DNA of 64,000 nucleotides from Tildeniella torsiva UHER 1998/13D (GCA_019358835.1 JAHHIH010000002.1:62001-126000), one strand, 5' to 3'; shown: positions 35,321 through 44,923, counted from the stretch's first letter. Made by a program: numbers and translations. The notes: generated from the letters alone by a model not told the origin.

Positions 35321-36351
35321 ATATGAGTCAGCGGCGATGCCGGGGCGAGGGCCGAGGCCATCACAATGCGATCGCGGCCTTCGGCTTTGGCCTGGTACAG
35401 AGCCACATCGGCAGCGCGCAGTAGGTCTTCAGGCGTCAACTCCTCGCTGGGCACAGCCCCAGCCACGCCAAAGCTCAGGCTGACGTAGGGGCTGACGGAT
35501 GATTTTGGGTGGGTGATGGCGCGGGTGCGCAGGGTACTGCGAATGCGGTTTAGCAGATGCAGCGCCCCCTCTAAATTGGTTTTAGGCAAAATTAGGGCAA
35601 ACTCTTCGCCGCCGTAGCGGGCGGCCAAGTCTGCCGGGCGTCGAATCGCTGCATCGAGGACGCCAGCAATCTCCCGCAGACACTGATCGCCTGCAATATG
35701 ACCGTAGGTATCGTTGTAGGCCTTAAAGTAGTCCACATCGCAGAGCACTACCGCCAGCGGGGTTTGCTCTCGGCGGCCGAGCTTCCACTCGTAGGCGAGC
35801 TTTTCGTCAAAGGCGCGCCGGTTAGGAATCCCGGTCAGACCATCCTGAATCGCCATCTGATGGAGAATCTGATTGTCGGCCTCAAGCTGCTGCTCGTGTA
35901 ACTGTTCCTGGGCCAGCAGGGCGCTGAGCTTTAGCGACTGCTGGCGGGCGCGCAGCAGTGACTCAATCCGCAGCAGTAACTCGGTCTGGTCAACGGGTAT
36001 GGTAATCACATCGTCAACCTGCTGCCGGTGGGATGCCGTCATGAGCACCAGGTGCGGGCGCTTGAGCAGCAGCAAAAAGGGCAAAAATACCGGGCTGGCC
36101 GCTGCTCGCTGCTCGGCAATGAGGGCAGCACAGCGGCCCAAAAAGGCCGTGTCAAAAATGCATAAATCAACTGCCTGAGTCCACTTTAGGGGCTCTACTG
36201 GCAAGTCTTGCAGGCTATAAAAACGACCCAGTAGAGTGGCTAGTAGCTGACGATTTTGCGGATGGTCTACCCCCAGCAAAATGCGAGACTGCCATCGATT
36301 GTCGGGTTCCGGGGGAGGCTTAGCCAGGTCAGATAGAACATCATGGCTCAT
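35317..36351 (-). CDS. GGDEF diguanylate cyclase with receiver-like N-terminus
   Basis: The C-terminal half is a full diguanylate cyclase: [40 protein letters not shown] and the active-site [14 protein letters not shown] (GGEEF). It should make cyclic di-GMP. The N-terminal 130 residues look like a receiver domain that has lost clear phosphorylation residues ([20 protein letters not shown], then [13 protein letters not shown]). A short coiled linker joins them. The start overlaps the KaiC-like gene's end by 11 bp, so the two are translationally coupled, and the regulatory input probably comes from that partner. Confidence 0.88.
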   Translation of the reverse strand: MSHDVLSDLAKPPPEPDNRWQSRILLGVDHPQNRQLLATLLGRFYSLQDLPVEPLKWTQAVDLCIFDTAFLGRCAALIAEQRAAASPVFLPFLLLLKRPHLVLMTASHRQQVDDVITIPVDQTELLLRIESLLRARQQSLKLSALLAQEQLHEQQLEADNQILHQMAIQDGLTGIPNRRAFDEKLAYEWKLGRREQTPLAVVLCDVDYFKAYNDTYGHIAGDQCLREIAGVLDAAIRRPADLAARYGGEEFALILPKTNLEGALHLLNRIRSTLRTRAITHPKSSVSPYVSLSFGVAGAVPSEELTPEDLLRAADVALYQAKAEGRDRIVMASALAPASPLTHI

Positions 36352-37798
36352 TTTCGTGGGACTTAATGAATTCAGGAACTCCGCTTAAGATGCCCCGCAG
36401 CTGGGTCAGGGGACGACCCACCTTGATACCGTAGCGAGAAATTTCAAACTCGCGTAAAGTCTTCTCAAAATCGCTGAGGCGCTTCTTCAAAACGCCGATG
36501 GCCCGCCGCATCTGCCCGCGGATTTCTAGGTACCGCAGAAAGATAATGTTGTCGGCTAAGTAGGACACGCCCAGCTCCGTTACTTTAAAGTCGCCGGTAA
36601 TTGACTGGATCGCGTTAGTGAGCAGGGTTGTGACACCTTGCGCCTTCAAATACTGGCAGAGGGTATGAATGTTGCGAATTAAGTCGTCTTCCTGAAACGA
36701 CAGCTTATAGCCCAGCACACTATCGATCATAATGATGCGGGCACCGGCTTTTTCGACCTCCAGCCGCACCCGATGGGAAAACTCATCGGGGGAATAGACC
36801 AGCGGGTCAATTTTGATCACCGAGAGCGTGCCCCGTTCTACCATCGCCCGCACCGGAATGTTGATGCCCTCACAGCGGTTGAGCAGGGTATCGACGGCTT
36901 CCTCAAATAGATAGACTACGGAGCGATCGCCCCGTCCCGCCGCCTCTTTTATAAATTGCAGCCCCACTGTGGTTTTGCCCACGCCGCTTGGGCCAGAAAT
37001 AATTGTTACGGTGCCCGTTTCGATGCCGCCGTTGAGCATCTCGTCGATTTCGGGAATGCCAGAGGGGCAAAGGCGGGTTGGGGTTGGGGCCACGCTATCT
37101 TCCCTAGCGACTAGATGGGGATACACCACCAGGCCGCGATCGTAGATTCGCATGGCGTGGGGCCCCTTGCGAAACCTGCTGCCGCGCAGCTTCGACACCT
37201 CAATATTTCGCCCTTCCCGATGCATCCCTAGGGTGATAATGCCGTCGCTAATAAACTGCAAATCTTCGTCGGGAGCCTCTTGGCTGCTCTCCGAGGTAAA
37301 CAGCACCGTCGCCCCCTGGTGCAGCAAAAAGCGCAAGAACCCCACTACCCGTCGGCGAAATTGGTAGGTATCGGTGGATAGGTAGCGCAGCTGAGTCATC
37401 GAGTCGATAAATACCCGCTGGGGCTTAAGCCCGCTCACCTGCTCGACAATGCGCTCTGTTAGCGGATCCTGCTCTACCTGAGCAGCGGCAAAAATGTCGT
37501 ATCCCTGGTTTTGCACAAAAAAGTCGGCGTTGGGGCTTAAATCTAAGACTTCTACCGCCTCTACCGGAAAGCCCAAGGCGGCTCCGTTACGTTTCAGCTG
37601 CGTCATCGACTCCCCTAGGGTGATGAACAGGCGGGGGGTATCATCCTTCAGATTATTGGTGAGAAAATGCCATCCGAGGGTGGTTTTGCCGCAGCCTGGG
37701 CCACCCCTGGCCAAATAGGCCTGCCCTGACGGAAATCCTCCTTCTAAGACTTCATCTAGCCCTTCAATTCCTGAGGAAAGTCGATAGTATTCTGACAT
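36341..37798 (-). CDS. double-domain KaiC-like (circadian family) ATPase
   Basis: Two RecA/KaiC domains are fused: GIEGLDEVLEGGFPSGQAYL with Walker A GGPGCGKTT in the first, and GIPEIDEMLNGGIETGTVTI with GPSGVGKTT in the second. The walker-B-like segments are RVFIDSMTQL and RIIMIDSVLG. It is shorter than KaiC and lacks the C-terminal KaiA-binding tail and a clear autophosphorylation Ser-Thr pair, so it is not the clock KaiC. Relatives often act with histidine kinases and response regulators. The overlap with the GGDEF gene suggests control of c-di-GMP output. Confidence 0.85.
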   Translation of the reverse strand: MSEYYRLSSGIEGLDEVLEGGFPSGQAYLARGGPGCGKTTLGWHFLTNNLKDDTPRLFITLGESMTQLKRNGAALGFPVEAVEVLDLSPNADFFVQNQGYDIFAAAQVEQDPLTERIVEQVSGLKPQRVFIDSMTQLRYLSTDTYQFRRRVVGFLRFLLHQGATVLFTSESSQEAPDEDLQFISDGIITLGMHREGRNIEVSKLRGSRFRKGPHAMRIYDRGLVVYPHLVAREDSVAPTPTRLCPSGIPEIDEMLNGGIETGTVTIISGPSGVGKTTVGLQFIKEAAGRGDRSVVYLFEEAVDTLLNRCEGINIPVRAMVERGTLSVIKIDPLVYSPDEFSHRVRLEVEKAGARIIMIDSVLGYKLSFQEDDLIRNIHTLCQYLKAQGVTTLLTNAIQSITGDFKVTELGVSYLADNIIFLRYLEIRGQMRRAIGVLKKRLSDFEKTLREFEISRYGIKVGRPLTQLRGILSGVPEFIKSHENEP

Positions 37799-37927
37799 CT
37801 TGGCTCAATGGCCCCAACAGTTAACGCAGGTGCGCAGCGATTTCTTCCTAGGCAACCTCAGCGAGTTACCTAGCTTCCTATCCTGCCACCAAATTGCCTC
37901 GCCGAACGACTGGCGAGTAAAACGCTT

Positions 37928-37966
37928 AACCTTTGGCCCTTAACCTTTGACCCTTAACCTTTGGGC
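37928..37966. repeat. 14-bp tandem repeat (CCCTTAACCTTTGR)
   Basis: The unit CCTTAACCTTTG-(A/G) is present in about three tandem copies. Its last copy encodes the final residues of the Rubisco activase (RPKG and stop at 37954-37956). It belongs to the 2 x 7 short tandem repeats common in filamentous cyanobacteria. Confidence 0.75.
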
Positions 37967-39291
37967 CGTTGGATGATCTGCTCCATCACCCGCTGCTTGG
38001 TTTTGGGGTCGATGCCAATCAGCCGCACATAGTCATTGGCGTAGTCGCCCAGGCAGCGCTCTAGGGCCGCGGTGGCGGTGGCGGCATCTTGGTTGGGGAT
38101 GGTCGGGCCGCTCTGCCAGGCGTTGGTCTGAAAGCGACGCTGATTGACGTGCTCGATGCCCAGCCGGTAGCCCTGGGAGAGGATGGCGTTGATTTGGTCG
38201 CGGACGGCGGCGGGGAGGGAGGAGGAGGAGTGGGCAGGTGGGGGAGTGGGGGAGTAGGTGGACTCGCCAGACGGGGGCATGGGGCACTGGGGAGAGTCGC
38301 CGTTGCCGTCCCCTCGGGAGATCTGGGGGTCTGGAGACGGCGGGGTGGCCGAGTCGCCCGGTTCGTAGGCCCGGTAGAAACTGCCAGCCGGAGATCCTGC
38401 CGCTGAGTTGCCTTGCAGCACGCGGTTGTATTCGTTGGCGAGGCGCATGTCGTCAACCCGGCGCTGCTCACCCACCAGGCGATCGCCCACTTCGATCAAA
38501 TGCGAAATGCTAAAGTCGGGCTTGCGAAAGCTGGGCGGCGTGGTGGTGTTGACCACGCTGCGCGAGACATTCTCAAGCCCCACCGAATAGATAAAGTCGC
38601 GGATCTGCTCGTTGTAGATCTGGGCGCGCACGGCCCCAAAGAAGTCGATCGCCTGGGTTGAGAAGGTGTCCACCAGCAGGGTGACATCCTGGGTCGAGAG
38701 ACCGTCGGGCTCAAAGATGCCGCCGACAATGCCGATGCGATCGCTGCGATCGGGCTGCCAATAAAACTTGTCCATCCGCCCGTCGCGAATCAGCGGCGCG
38801 TAGAGGGTCGAGAGGTCGTTGCCGGTCATAATCACCGGCACCCGCTGAATCTCATTCTCGTCGTAGCTGCCCGGTAGCTGAACATTGGTGGGGTTGTCGG
38901 CAATGTTCATCAGGGTGTTGTTCACCAGCTGGGTGTTGACCGTGTACTGCGTCAGCGCGTCGAAGCGGCCCGCCCCAGCGTCGATGTCGTTGATCATCAG
39001 CACCGCCATTTTGCCCCGCACCCGCACCAGCTCGGCGGCCTCGCGGTAGCGCAGGCGAATCAGCCGGGCCGGGTCGCCCGCGTCGGGGCTCTCTAGCTCA
39101 CCACCCGAGATATGGACGACTTCGACCCCCATACGCTCGTACACCAGCTCGCACTGAAAGGTTTTGCCCTCCCCCTTGCGACCATGCACCCCCAGCAGCA
39201 GCGGAATTTTGACCTGGGGCAGCTTGAGGTAGTTTTTGGTGATGTGCACCGCCAGCTTTTCGAGAAACCGGGGGGAGAGATAGTAGGCCAT
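37954..39291 (-). CDS. rca: Rubisco activase-like AAA+ protein with SSUL domain
   Basis: The AAA+ motor (1-290) shows GVHGRKGEGKTFQCELV (Walker A), AVLMINDIDAGAG (Walker B) and the Rubisco activase signature GRMDKFYWQPDRSDR. After a low-complexity Pro/Ser linker (about 310-362), residues 365-445 form a Rubisco small-subunit-like (SSUL) domain (INAILSQGYRLGIEHVNQRR, FQTNAWQSG, LGDYANDYVRLIGIDPKTKQ). In cyanobacteria such fusions bind Rubisco inside or near carboxysomes and remove inhibitory sugar phosphates. The linker DNA carries the G-rich tandem repeat family, and the stop falls in another repeat tract. Confidence 0.94.
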   Translation of the reverse strand: MAYYLSPRFLEKLAVHITKNYLKLPQVKIPLLLGVHGRKGEGKTFQCELVYERMGVEVVHISGGELESPDAGDPARLIRLRYREAAELVRVRGKMAVLMINDIDAGAGRFDALTQYTVNTQLVNNTLMNIADNPTNVQLPGSYDENEIQRVPVIMTGNDLSTLYAPLIRDGRMDKFYWQPDRSDRIGIVGGIFEPDGLSTQDVTLLVDTFSTQAIDFFGAVRAQIYNEQIRDFIYSVGLENVSRSVVNTTTPPSFRKPDFSISHLIEVGDRLVGEQRRVDDMRLANEYNRVLQGNSAAGSPAGSFYRAYEPGDSATPPSPDPQISRGDGNGDSPQCPMPPSGESTYSPTPPPAHSSSSLPAAVRDQINAILSQGYRLGIEHVNQRRFQTNAWQSGPTIPNQDAATATAALERCLGDYANDYVRLIGIDPKTKQRVMEQIIQRPKG

Positions 39292-39598
39292 GGGAATTAC
39301 AACGCGGTGGGGTAGCGGGGATGGAAACCTGATCGAGGGCAGGAGCGCTGCGCTCCTCGCGCCAGATTCAGAAGTATCCGCGTTTACATTATCCCGTAGC
39401 TTGGTTCAGCGAATGGTTCAAAAGGCTGAAGGGGGCCATAAGCGATCGCTATAATTCGACCACCCAGCCATCTTAGACCAGCCGTCACTTGGCAAAGAGC
39501 AATTCCCAGGCCCAAATTTCACGTTCCAAAGACAAAACCCCCCAGCCCCTGAAGAGGGCTGAGAGGTCGTCTAACTACGAGGTAGAACCGATGCCCAA
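39292..39598. other. intergenic region between rca and the SLH gene
   Basis: Just over 300 bp. It holds the rca promoter region, a HIP1 site (AGCGATCGCT near 39441) and the SLH gene's terminator. I see no gene. Confidence 0.4.
39534..39561 (-). terminator. intrinsic terminator of the SLH gene
   Basis: On the minus strand CAGCCCTCTTCAGGGGCTG forms a stem-loop followed by GGGGGTTTTGT. It lies about 38 bp after the SLH gene's stop. Confidence 0.7.
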
Positions 39599-40834
39599 TT
39601 ACCGGGCCGACAGCACTAGGGTCTCGTTGACGGTCAGGGTGAGATCTTGGCTGGGGTTAATGGCAATCACATCTACCCGGTCGCGGCCAAAGATGCGGGC
39701 CAGGGTGGCTCCGGTGGCCGTGCCAGCTAAGACCTCTAGGGCACCAACGCTTTGGTCGCCAGTGGTGCGGGAGATTGCCGCCGCTGCGCCCGACCCCAGC
39801 ACTGCTCCGGCCAGGGTCTCGCCAAAGGTGGCTCCCCGTCGAATCGTTTCCGTCGTGGTCACGGTCTGCGACGTGGCGTTAATTGCCAGCCGCTGCCCGC
39901 CAGTTAGCACCAGTTCCTGGGCCACAAACTGCGAGCCGCTGCCGCTGGGGCGCAGTTCTCCCACCACCTGGCTGCCCGCCGGTACCAAGACGCGACCCAT
40001 GCTGTCGGTGATGGCCTGAGCGATCGTTAGGGTCAGCGGAGCGGTCTCATCGGGGAGCACGACAATTTTTTCGCTCTCGGCATAGCTCATGGTCAGGGTT
40101 GTGCCCGCTGGTAGGCTAGCTTGAGCGGCTACCTGCTGCCCCACAATGTAGGGCGAGTTGACCGTGGCCACCTGATTTTGGCTGGCCAGGGCCTGATAGA
40201 TGAAAGCCGCTACATCGGCCCGCGTCGCCGTTTGGTTAGGCCGCAAGACCTGCACATTGGGATAGTTCACCACTAAGCGTCGTTCTGTGGCCGCCGCCAG
40301 GCTAGCCACCGCATAGTCAGGAATCGAGGCCGCATCCTGATAGACGTTGATGCTGCCTGAGTTGCTGGCGGTGTAGTTCAAGCCATTGGCCAAAGAAACC
40401 AACACCTGAGCCCGAGGAATGTTCTGGTCGGGCTGGAAGATGTTGCCGGGGTAGCCCGACAAAAAGCCCATCATATCGGCCTCACGAATGGCAGCGGCGG
40501 CCCAATAGTTGGCGGGCACATCCACAAAAGTGGTCGCACTGCGCACGGAAGTCTGGCTAAAGGCCTGGCGAACCATGGCGGCATACTGGGCGCGGGTCAC
40601 CGGCTCATCGGGACGAAAGGTGCCGTCGGGGAAACCAGCGATCACTTCCCTGGTCGCCAAACTATTGATGAACTGGTAGGCCCAGTGGCCCGAGGGCACA
40701 TCGGCAAACTGGGTTTGGGTTTGGGTTTGGGCAATCACCGGAGCCGCTGTGATCACCGGAGTAAAGGCACCCATGGTGAGCCCCAGGGCCAACATTAGGG
40801 CGGTGCCAGACTTGAAACGGAGGGAATTAGACAT
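39599..40834 (-). CDS. SLH-domain surface protein
   Basis: A Sec signal (LRFKSGTALMLALGLTMGAF) is followed by three S-layer-homology modules: FADVPSGHWAYQFINSLATR with GFPDGTFRPDEPVTRAQYAA, FVDVPANYWAAAAIREADMM with GYPGNIFQPDQNIPRAQVLV, and YQDAASIPDYAVASLAAATE with LRPNQTATRADVAAFIYQAL. SLH domains hold proteins to peptidoglycan or its polymers. The C-terminal half has a beta-rich region (LVPAGSQVVGELRPSGSGSQ) and a glycine-zipper-like stretch (GATFGETLAGAVLGSGAAAA), as in cyanobacterial envelope proteins with conjugation-protein-like tails. Start chosen at 40834, the Met right before the signal peptide. Confidence 0.88.
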   Translation of the reverse strand: MSNSLRFKSGTALMLALGLTMGAFTPVITAAPVIAQTQTQTQFADVPSGHWAYQFINSLATREVIAGFPDGTFRPDEPVTRAQYAAMVRQAFSQTSVRSATTFVDVPANYWAAAAIREADMMGFLSGYPGNIFQPDQNIPRAQVLVSLANGLNYTASNSGSINVYQDAASIPDYAVASLAAATERRLVVNYPNVQVLRPNQTATRADVAAFIYQALASQNQVATVNSPYIVGQQVAAQASLPAGTTLTMSYAESEKIVVLPDETAPLTLTIAQAITDSMGRVLVPAGSQVVGELRPSGSGSQFVAQELVLTGGQRLAINATSQTVTTTETIRRGATFGETLAGAVLGSGAAAAISRTTGDQSVGALEVLAGTATGATLARIFGRDRVDVIAINPSQDLTLTVNETLVLSAR

Positions 40835-41486
40835 CGTTAAAAAACTCCAAATGCAAACAACGGGCGGACACATCCTTAGCAAAATCATCTCGACAGACTG
40901 GGCTCAAGATGCTCTCGTGAACCTTTCTTTGGTTAGTCAGAACATTCGTTTGCGAACTAAATTCTGTGAATCTGGCTTCAGTAAATTCTCAGATTTCCTA
41001 GCCCTTTAAGTATCAGAGAAAGTTGGCAAAGACTCGTTTCTGTGTAGAAATGGGACGATTGCATGGCTTTGATGGCCCATACTTAGAGTCGATCAGGCAA
41101 TTGTGTCTCGCTCTCCTTAATCTAAAGCTGCTTTTGTCTAAGTGACTGACAGACTCTCCGCTATTTCAACTGTCACATCTGTAATCTGCACCGTATCTCC
41201 TCTGAATTTTCCTGTGCAGAAGCAGTAGATCAGTAATAGATTGGCGCAGGTATCCGAAAGTTCCAGCCATTTTTTGACGCTGTTTTTGTCTCTATAGCTC
41301 ACTCGAATTGGTCTTGACAGAGTCAAATCTGTCCTTGCTCAATGGTTTGGCTAGCTAGTAGCGCGCGCATTTCTCAAGGAGAGATGAGGTGGATCGGCCT
41401 GGGTGAGTACAGCCAAAAGCGTCTCGGCACACACACAACGGCGCACCCGGCGAATAGCAATGGGGCGATGTTCTAATCAGTCAGAT
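40835..41486. other. intergenic region, no recognised gene
   Basis: About 650 bp with low coding character. A 62-codon minus frame at 41138-41326 has no recognisable features. I find no RNA motif. The region contains the SLH gene promoter. Confidence 0.35.
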
Positions 41487-42236
41487 TCACGGTGCTGTGG
41501 GCAGCGTGGTCTTAAATAGCTGAAGCACCTGCCCCCAGGCGTCGCGGGCGGCCTCAGGGTGATAGCTGTAGCGCTGGTCGCAGAAAAATCCGTGCTCGGC
41601 ATTGGGGTAGCGAAAGATTTGGTGGGGCACGCCGTGTTCTGCCAGCGCTGCTTCGATTTGATTCACTTCCTCAGATGAGATGAGGGGATCTTTTTCGCCG
41701 AAGAAGCCGTAGAGGGTGCCTTTGATTTCAGATGTGCGGCTGAGGGTGGGTTCGCCGCCGGCGGGGGTTAGGGTGGCAATGCCCGCCCCGTAGAACGATG
41801 CGGTGGCTTTGACCTCCGGCAGGGTGGCTGCCAGGTAGGCGACGTGACCGCCAAAGCACAAGCCGATGCAGCCCACCCCGGCGGGAATAACATTGTCTTT
41901 GCTGTAGAGGTGGGCGATCGCCCCCTGCACATCCGCCAGCAATTCTTCTGCCTTGGTGCCCTGCTTGTAGCGACGACCCAACTCTAGCTCTTCGGCGGTG
42001 TAGCCGACCTCAAAGCCGGGAGCCTGACGGTGGTAGATGTGGGGGGCGATCGCCACGTAGCCCGCCCCCGCCAGCCGTTCGGTTACTTCGCGAATGTGGC
42101 TGTTGACCCCAAACACCTCCTGAATCACCACCACGGCCCCAAATCGCCCCGGTCGAGATGGCTCGGCCAGGTAGGCCAAAATCTCGGTATCGCCGCTAGA
42201 GATAGGGATGGTCTCGGTTCGCACGAGGGATGTCAT
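41487..42236 (-). CDS. dienelactone hydrolase family protein
   Basis: This alpha/beta hydrolase has the dienelactone-hydrolase cysteine nucleophile in IGLCFGGHVAYLAA (G-x-C-x-G-G), the acid in FFGEKDPLISSEEV and the histidine in YPNAEHGFFCD. N-terminal AVVVIQEVFGVNSHIREVTE with the glutamate and LAGAGYVAIAPHIYHR are family marks. The 249-aa length is normal. Substrate in cyanobacteria is unknown. It is divergent from the GntR-type regulator, which may control it. Confidence 0.92.
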   Translation of the reverse strand: MTSLVRTETIPISSGDTEILAYLAEPSRPGRFGAVVVIQEVFGVNSHIREVTERLAGAGYVAIAPHIYHRQAPGFEVGYTAEELELGRRYKQGTKAEELLADVQGAIAHLYSKDNVIPAGVGCIGLCFGGHVAYLAATLPEVKATASFYGAGIATLTPAGGEPTLSRTSEIKGTLYGFFGEKDPLISSEEVNQIEAALAEHGVPHQIFRYPNAEHGFFCDQRYSYHPEAARDAWGQVLQLFKTTLPTAP

Positions 42237-42451
42237 CGTGAGTTGTCTATACTGATCACTCCTACCTTAGCGCTGGGCCTGGGAGCTGGGTTGGGGGATC
42301 TACAATTGTCAAAAATCATTGCGGGGGGCGGGGCGGCCGGCCAGAACCCGGCGACTTTTCTGAGATTCGTCCTAAATTAGCAGTATGGCCGGTGTATCTA
42401 ACCTGAGTTTGTTGAAATTGTGTTGTCTATCGACAACCTGGAGGTAGTTTG

Positions 42452-43438
42452 GTGGTGCAGTTTCACATTCAGCCCGATAGCGAGATTCCGGCGTCGACCC
42501 AGCTCTACGACCAGATCTGGTTTGCGATCGCATCCCGGCAGTACCCGCCTGGCTATCGGCTGCCCAGTACCCGGCAGCTGGCCATGCAGACAGGCCTGCA
42601 CCGCAACACGATCAGCAAGGTCTACCGCCAGCTCGAAGACGCCGGGGTGGTCGAGGCCATGCCCGGCTCCGGCATCTACGTGCGCGAGCAAAACAGCACC
42701 GACAGCGCCCGACCCCAGACGGTGCTGTGGGCCGAGTTTCCCCAGGCCCGCGACGTGGTCGAGACGGGGTTAGACGAGCTGCTGCGCCAGGGCTGCTCGC
42801 TGAACCAGGCACGAGAATTATTTTTGGCGGAGATCGACTGGCGGCTGCGCTGTAGCGCTCGGGTGCTGGTCACCGCCCCCGGACAAGACATTGGGGCCGG
42901 TCAGCTAATGGTGCGTGAGCTAGAAAGCGCCCTGCACATTCCGGTGCAGCTGGTGCCGCTGGAGGAACTCGACACGATTTTGGCCCAAACGCGATCGGGC
43001 ACGGTGGTTACCAGCCGCTACTTTATTAGTGAGGCCGAGGCGATCGCCGCCCCCAAGTCGGTGCGCGTCATTCCGGTCGATATTTACGACTACAAAAAAG
43101 AGCTGGGCCTGCTGAAGGATCTGCCCAAGGGCACCTGCCTGGGCATGGTCAGCGTCAGCACCGGCATTTTGCGGGCGGCGGAGGTGATTAGCTACAGCCT
43201 GCGGGGCGACGAAATTTTGCTGATGTCGGCCCAAACCGATGACCCCTACAAGCTCAACGCCGTGATCCACAGCGCTCAGACCATTGTGGTGTTTGACGAG
43301 GCGAGCTTGCCCACAGTCAAAGAGGCGATCGCCGAAGCCCGCGAAGACCTGATTCGCCCCCCTAAGCTGGTAGTCTGCGACAACTACATCGGCGAAAAGT
43401 CGATCAACCTGCTCAAGCGCGAGCTGGGGCTAGATTGA
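42452..43438 (+). CDS. GntR-family transcriptional regulator with unusual effector domain
   Basis: The N-terminal 75 residues are a GntR winged helix: ASTQLYDQIWFAIASRQYPP then GYRLPSTRQLAMQTGLHRNT and ISKVYRQLEDAGVVEAMPGS. The remaining 250 residues are not an aminotransferase (MocR), FadR or UTRA domain that I can recognise; segments such as LVTAPGQDIGAGQLMVRELE and PVQLVPLEELDTIL look like a periplasmic-binding-protein-like fold. GGAGG at 42440-42444 lies 7 bp before GTG 42452, which I take as the start instead of TTG 42449. It is divergent from dienelactone hydrolase. Confidence 0.82.
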   Translation: MVQFHIQPDSEIPASTQLYDQIWFAIASRQYPPGYRLPSTRQLAMQTGLHRNTISKVYRQLEDAGVVEAMPGSGIYVREQNSTDSARPQTVLWAEFPQARDVVETGLDELLRQGCSLNQARELFLAEIDWRLRCSARVLVTAPGQDIGAGQLMVRELESALHIPVQLVPLEELDTILAQTRSGTVVTSRYFISEAEAIAAPKSVRVIPVDIYDYKKELGLLKDLPKGTCLGMVSVSTGILRAAEVISYSLRGDEILLMSAQTDDPYKLNAVIHSAQTIVVFDEASLPTVKEAIAEAREDLIRPPKLVVCDNYIGEKSINLLKRELGLD

Positions 43439-43990
43439 CAGGCTAGAAGATGGTTCCCTGAGGCTGCCGTTAGCGCGGCTGCGCTGCATCAGAACGTGTG
43501 AATGTGCAGCAACGCTAGGTCTCACGGCCCAACCTGGCTGCACACCTTATCCGAATTCGTTATTTTTTTGGATTTACAAAACTTAGTTAAAAACGTTGGC
43601 TTCAGGCATGAAACATGCGGGAGCTAGCCAAGGTTGTTGGTGAGAAATCGGCTGTAGCTGCGAAAACTGACTGACCTTCCTATCCCTTTGCCAATAGGGA
43701 GAAGGTTCTACAGCCGTGAGCGCATGACAAGACGGAGAAGTAGCCGTCTGTATGATTCCGCCAGTGGAAGAAAAGGCGAGGTTCTTTGGCGAAAACCCTA
43801 TCTTCTACCAATAGATAGAGCATCTTATCGTCATTTCGGTAGGAGACTGAAGCTTGGGATGTAGCCAGAATGGACTTGATTAAATAAAGACTAGGCGAAT
43901 CAATAACTATTGACTCATCGCTGTCTGAGCTAGGGAGCCTGTACTTTCAGGGGCATTTTCACAAACGCTTTCTCTAGGCAGTCTGAGGCA
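43439..43990. other. intergenic region with several strong stem-loops
   Basis: No ORF was found in 550 bp, but there is clear secondary structure. CGGCTGTAG (43649-43657) pairs with CTACAGCCG (43708-43716), enclosing ACCTTC/GAAGGT (43674-43679 with 43701-43706) and further inner pairs. AGACGG/CCGTCT (43730-43735, 43744-43749) and CTATCT/AGATAG (43798-43803, 43813-43818) follow. It may be an untranslated RNA or a structured leader of the downstream lipoprotein gene. I do not recognise a known riboswitch. Confidence 0.5.
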
Positions 43991-44908
43991 ATGGTTGTAT
44001 CAAATTTGGAGTTTACGATTATGCCTCAACTTAATAGAAAACAAACCAGTTTTGATGGCAAAACCCGGACGTTCGGCAGCATTTCTAACCTCACAGCGAA
44101 AAATTTTTGCCGCAGCACTCTCGTCCTTGGGCTAGTAACTGTACTGGTAGGTGCCTGTGCCGAAGCGCCCCAACGGGAAGTCTCAGACGGTTCAACCAAT
44201 GTACAAACCGAGGAAGTCGCCGGTAACACTGAAGGTTACATCGGCCAAACTGTGACCATTAGGAGCGAACCCATTGAACCAGTGGGCGACAATTCATTCA
44301 CCGTCAGCGATGAGCGGTTTTTGGCCAACGAACCCATTCTGGTCATCAATGCCTCGGGCACTCCCCTGACCCTGCCCGAAGAGGATGGCCTTGAGGTTCA
44401 GGTAACCGGAGAAGTCCGCAACTTTGTCATTTCAGAGGTAGATCAAGAGTTTGACCTCACCCTTGATCCGGCTACCTATGAAGACTATGAAGATCAGCCG
44501 GTCATCATTGCCCAATCCATCACCTTGGCACCTAAGCCAGGGGAAATTACTGCCGACCCTGAGCAGTACTACGGGCAAACCCTGGCTGTCACGGGCGAAG
44601 TTGAAGACATTCAGAGTGAAACCACGTTCACCCTGGATGAAGATCGGTTGCTAGGGGCAGACGATCTGCTGATTGTCTATGCCCAGCCCAAGGCAGGATC
44701 TTCGGCTTCTCAGGCGGTACCGCCTACCATTACCGACGATGAGCAGGTGGCAGTTACCGGTGTGCTGCGTCCCTTTGTCATCAGTGAACTAGAGCGCGAC
44801 TATGATCTGACCTGGGATGCTGGGGTGCAGCAGCAGCTAGAGAAAGACTACAGCGAAAGACCGGTTTTGATTGCGACCGAAATCTACCAATCAGCTATTC
44901 CTGAGTAG
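43991..44908 (+). CDS. predicted lipoprotein with two repeated domains
   Basis: An N-terminal hydrophobic stretch STLVLGLVTVLVGAC ends in a lipobox (LVGAC), so the mature protein should be membrane-anchored. It contains two similar units of about 100 residues: GYIGQTVTIRSEPIEPVGDN with FVISEVDQEFDLTLDP, and YYGQTLAVTGEVEDIQSETT with FVISELERDYDLTWDA. Each has alternating strands and looks like an OB-fold. The family is otherwise unknown to me. The signal is preceded by a long N-region, so a start at 44021 (MPQLNRKQ) is likely. A strong terminator follows. Confidence 0.7.
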   Translation: MVVSNLEFTIMPQLNRKQTSFDGKTRTFGSISNLTAKNFCRSTLVLGLVTVLVGACAEAPQREVSDGSTNVQTEEVAGNTEGYIGQTVTIRSEPIEPVGDNSFTVSDERFLANEPILVINASGTPLTLPEEDGLEVQVTGEVRNFVISEVDQEFDLTLDPATYEDYEDQPVIIAQSITLAPKPGEITADPEQYYGQTLAVTGEVEDIQSETTFTLDEDRLLGADDLLIVYAQPKAGSSASQAVPPTITDDEQVAVTGVLRPFVISELERDYDLTWDAGVQQQLEKDYSERPVLIATEIYQSAIPE

Positions 44909-44923
44909 GGTTAAACCCCTGGT

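Noticed and set aside
39489-40019. 176-codon plus-strand ORF
   Set aside because: It is mostly antisense to the SLH gene and its terminator.
41138-41326. 62-codon minus-strand ORF
   Set aside because: No start context, motif or recognisable composition; in a non-coding gap.
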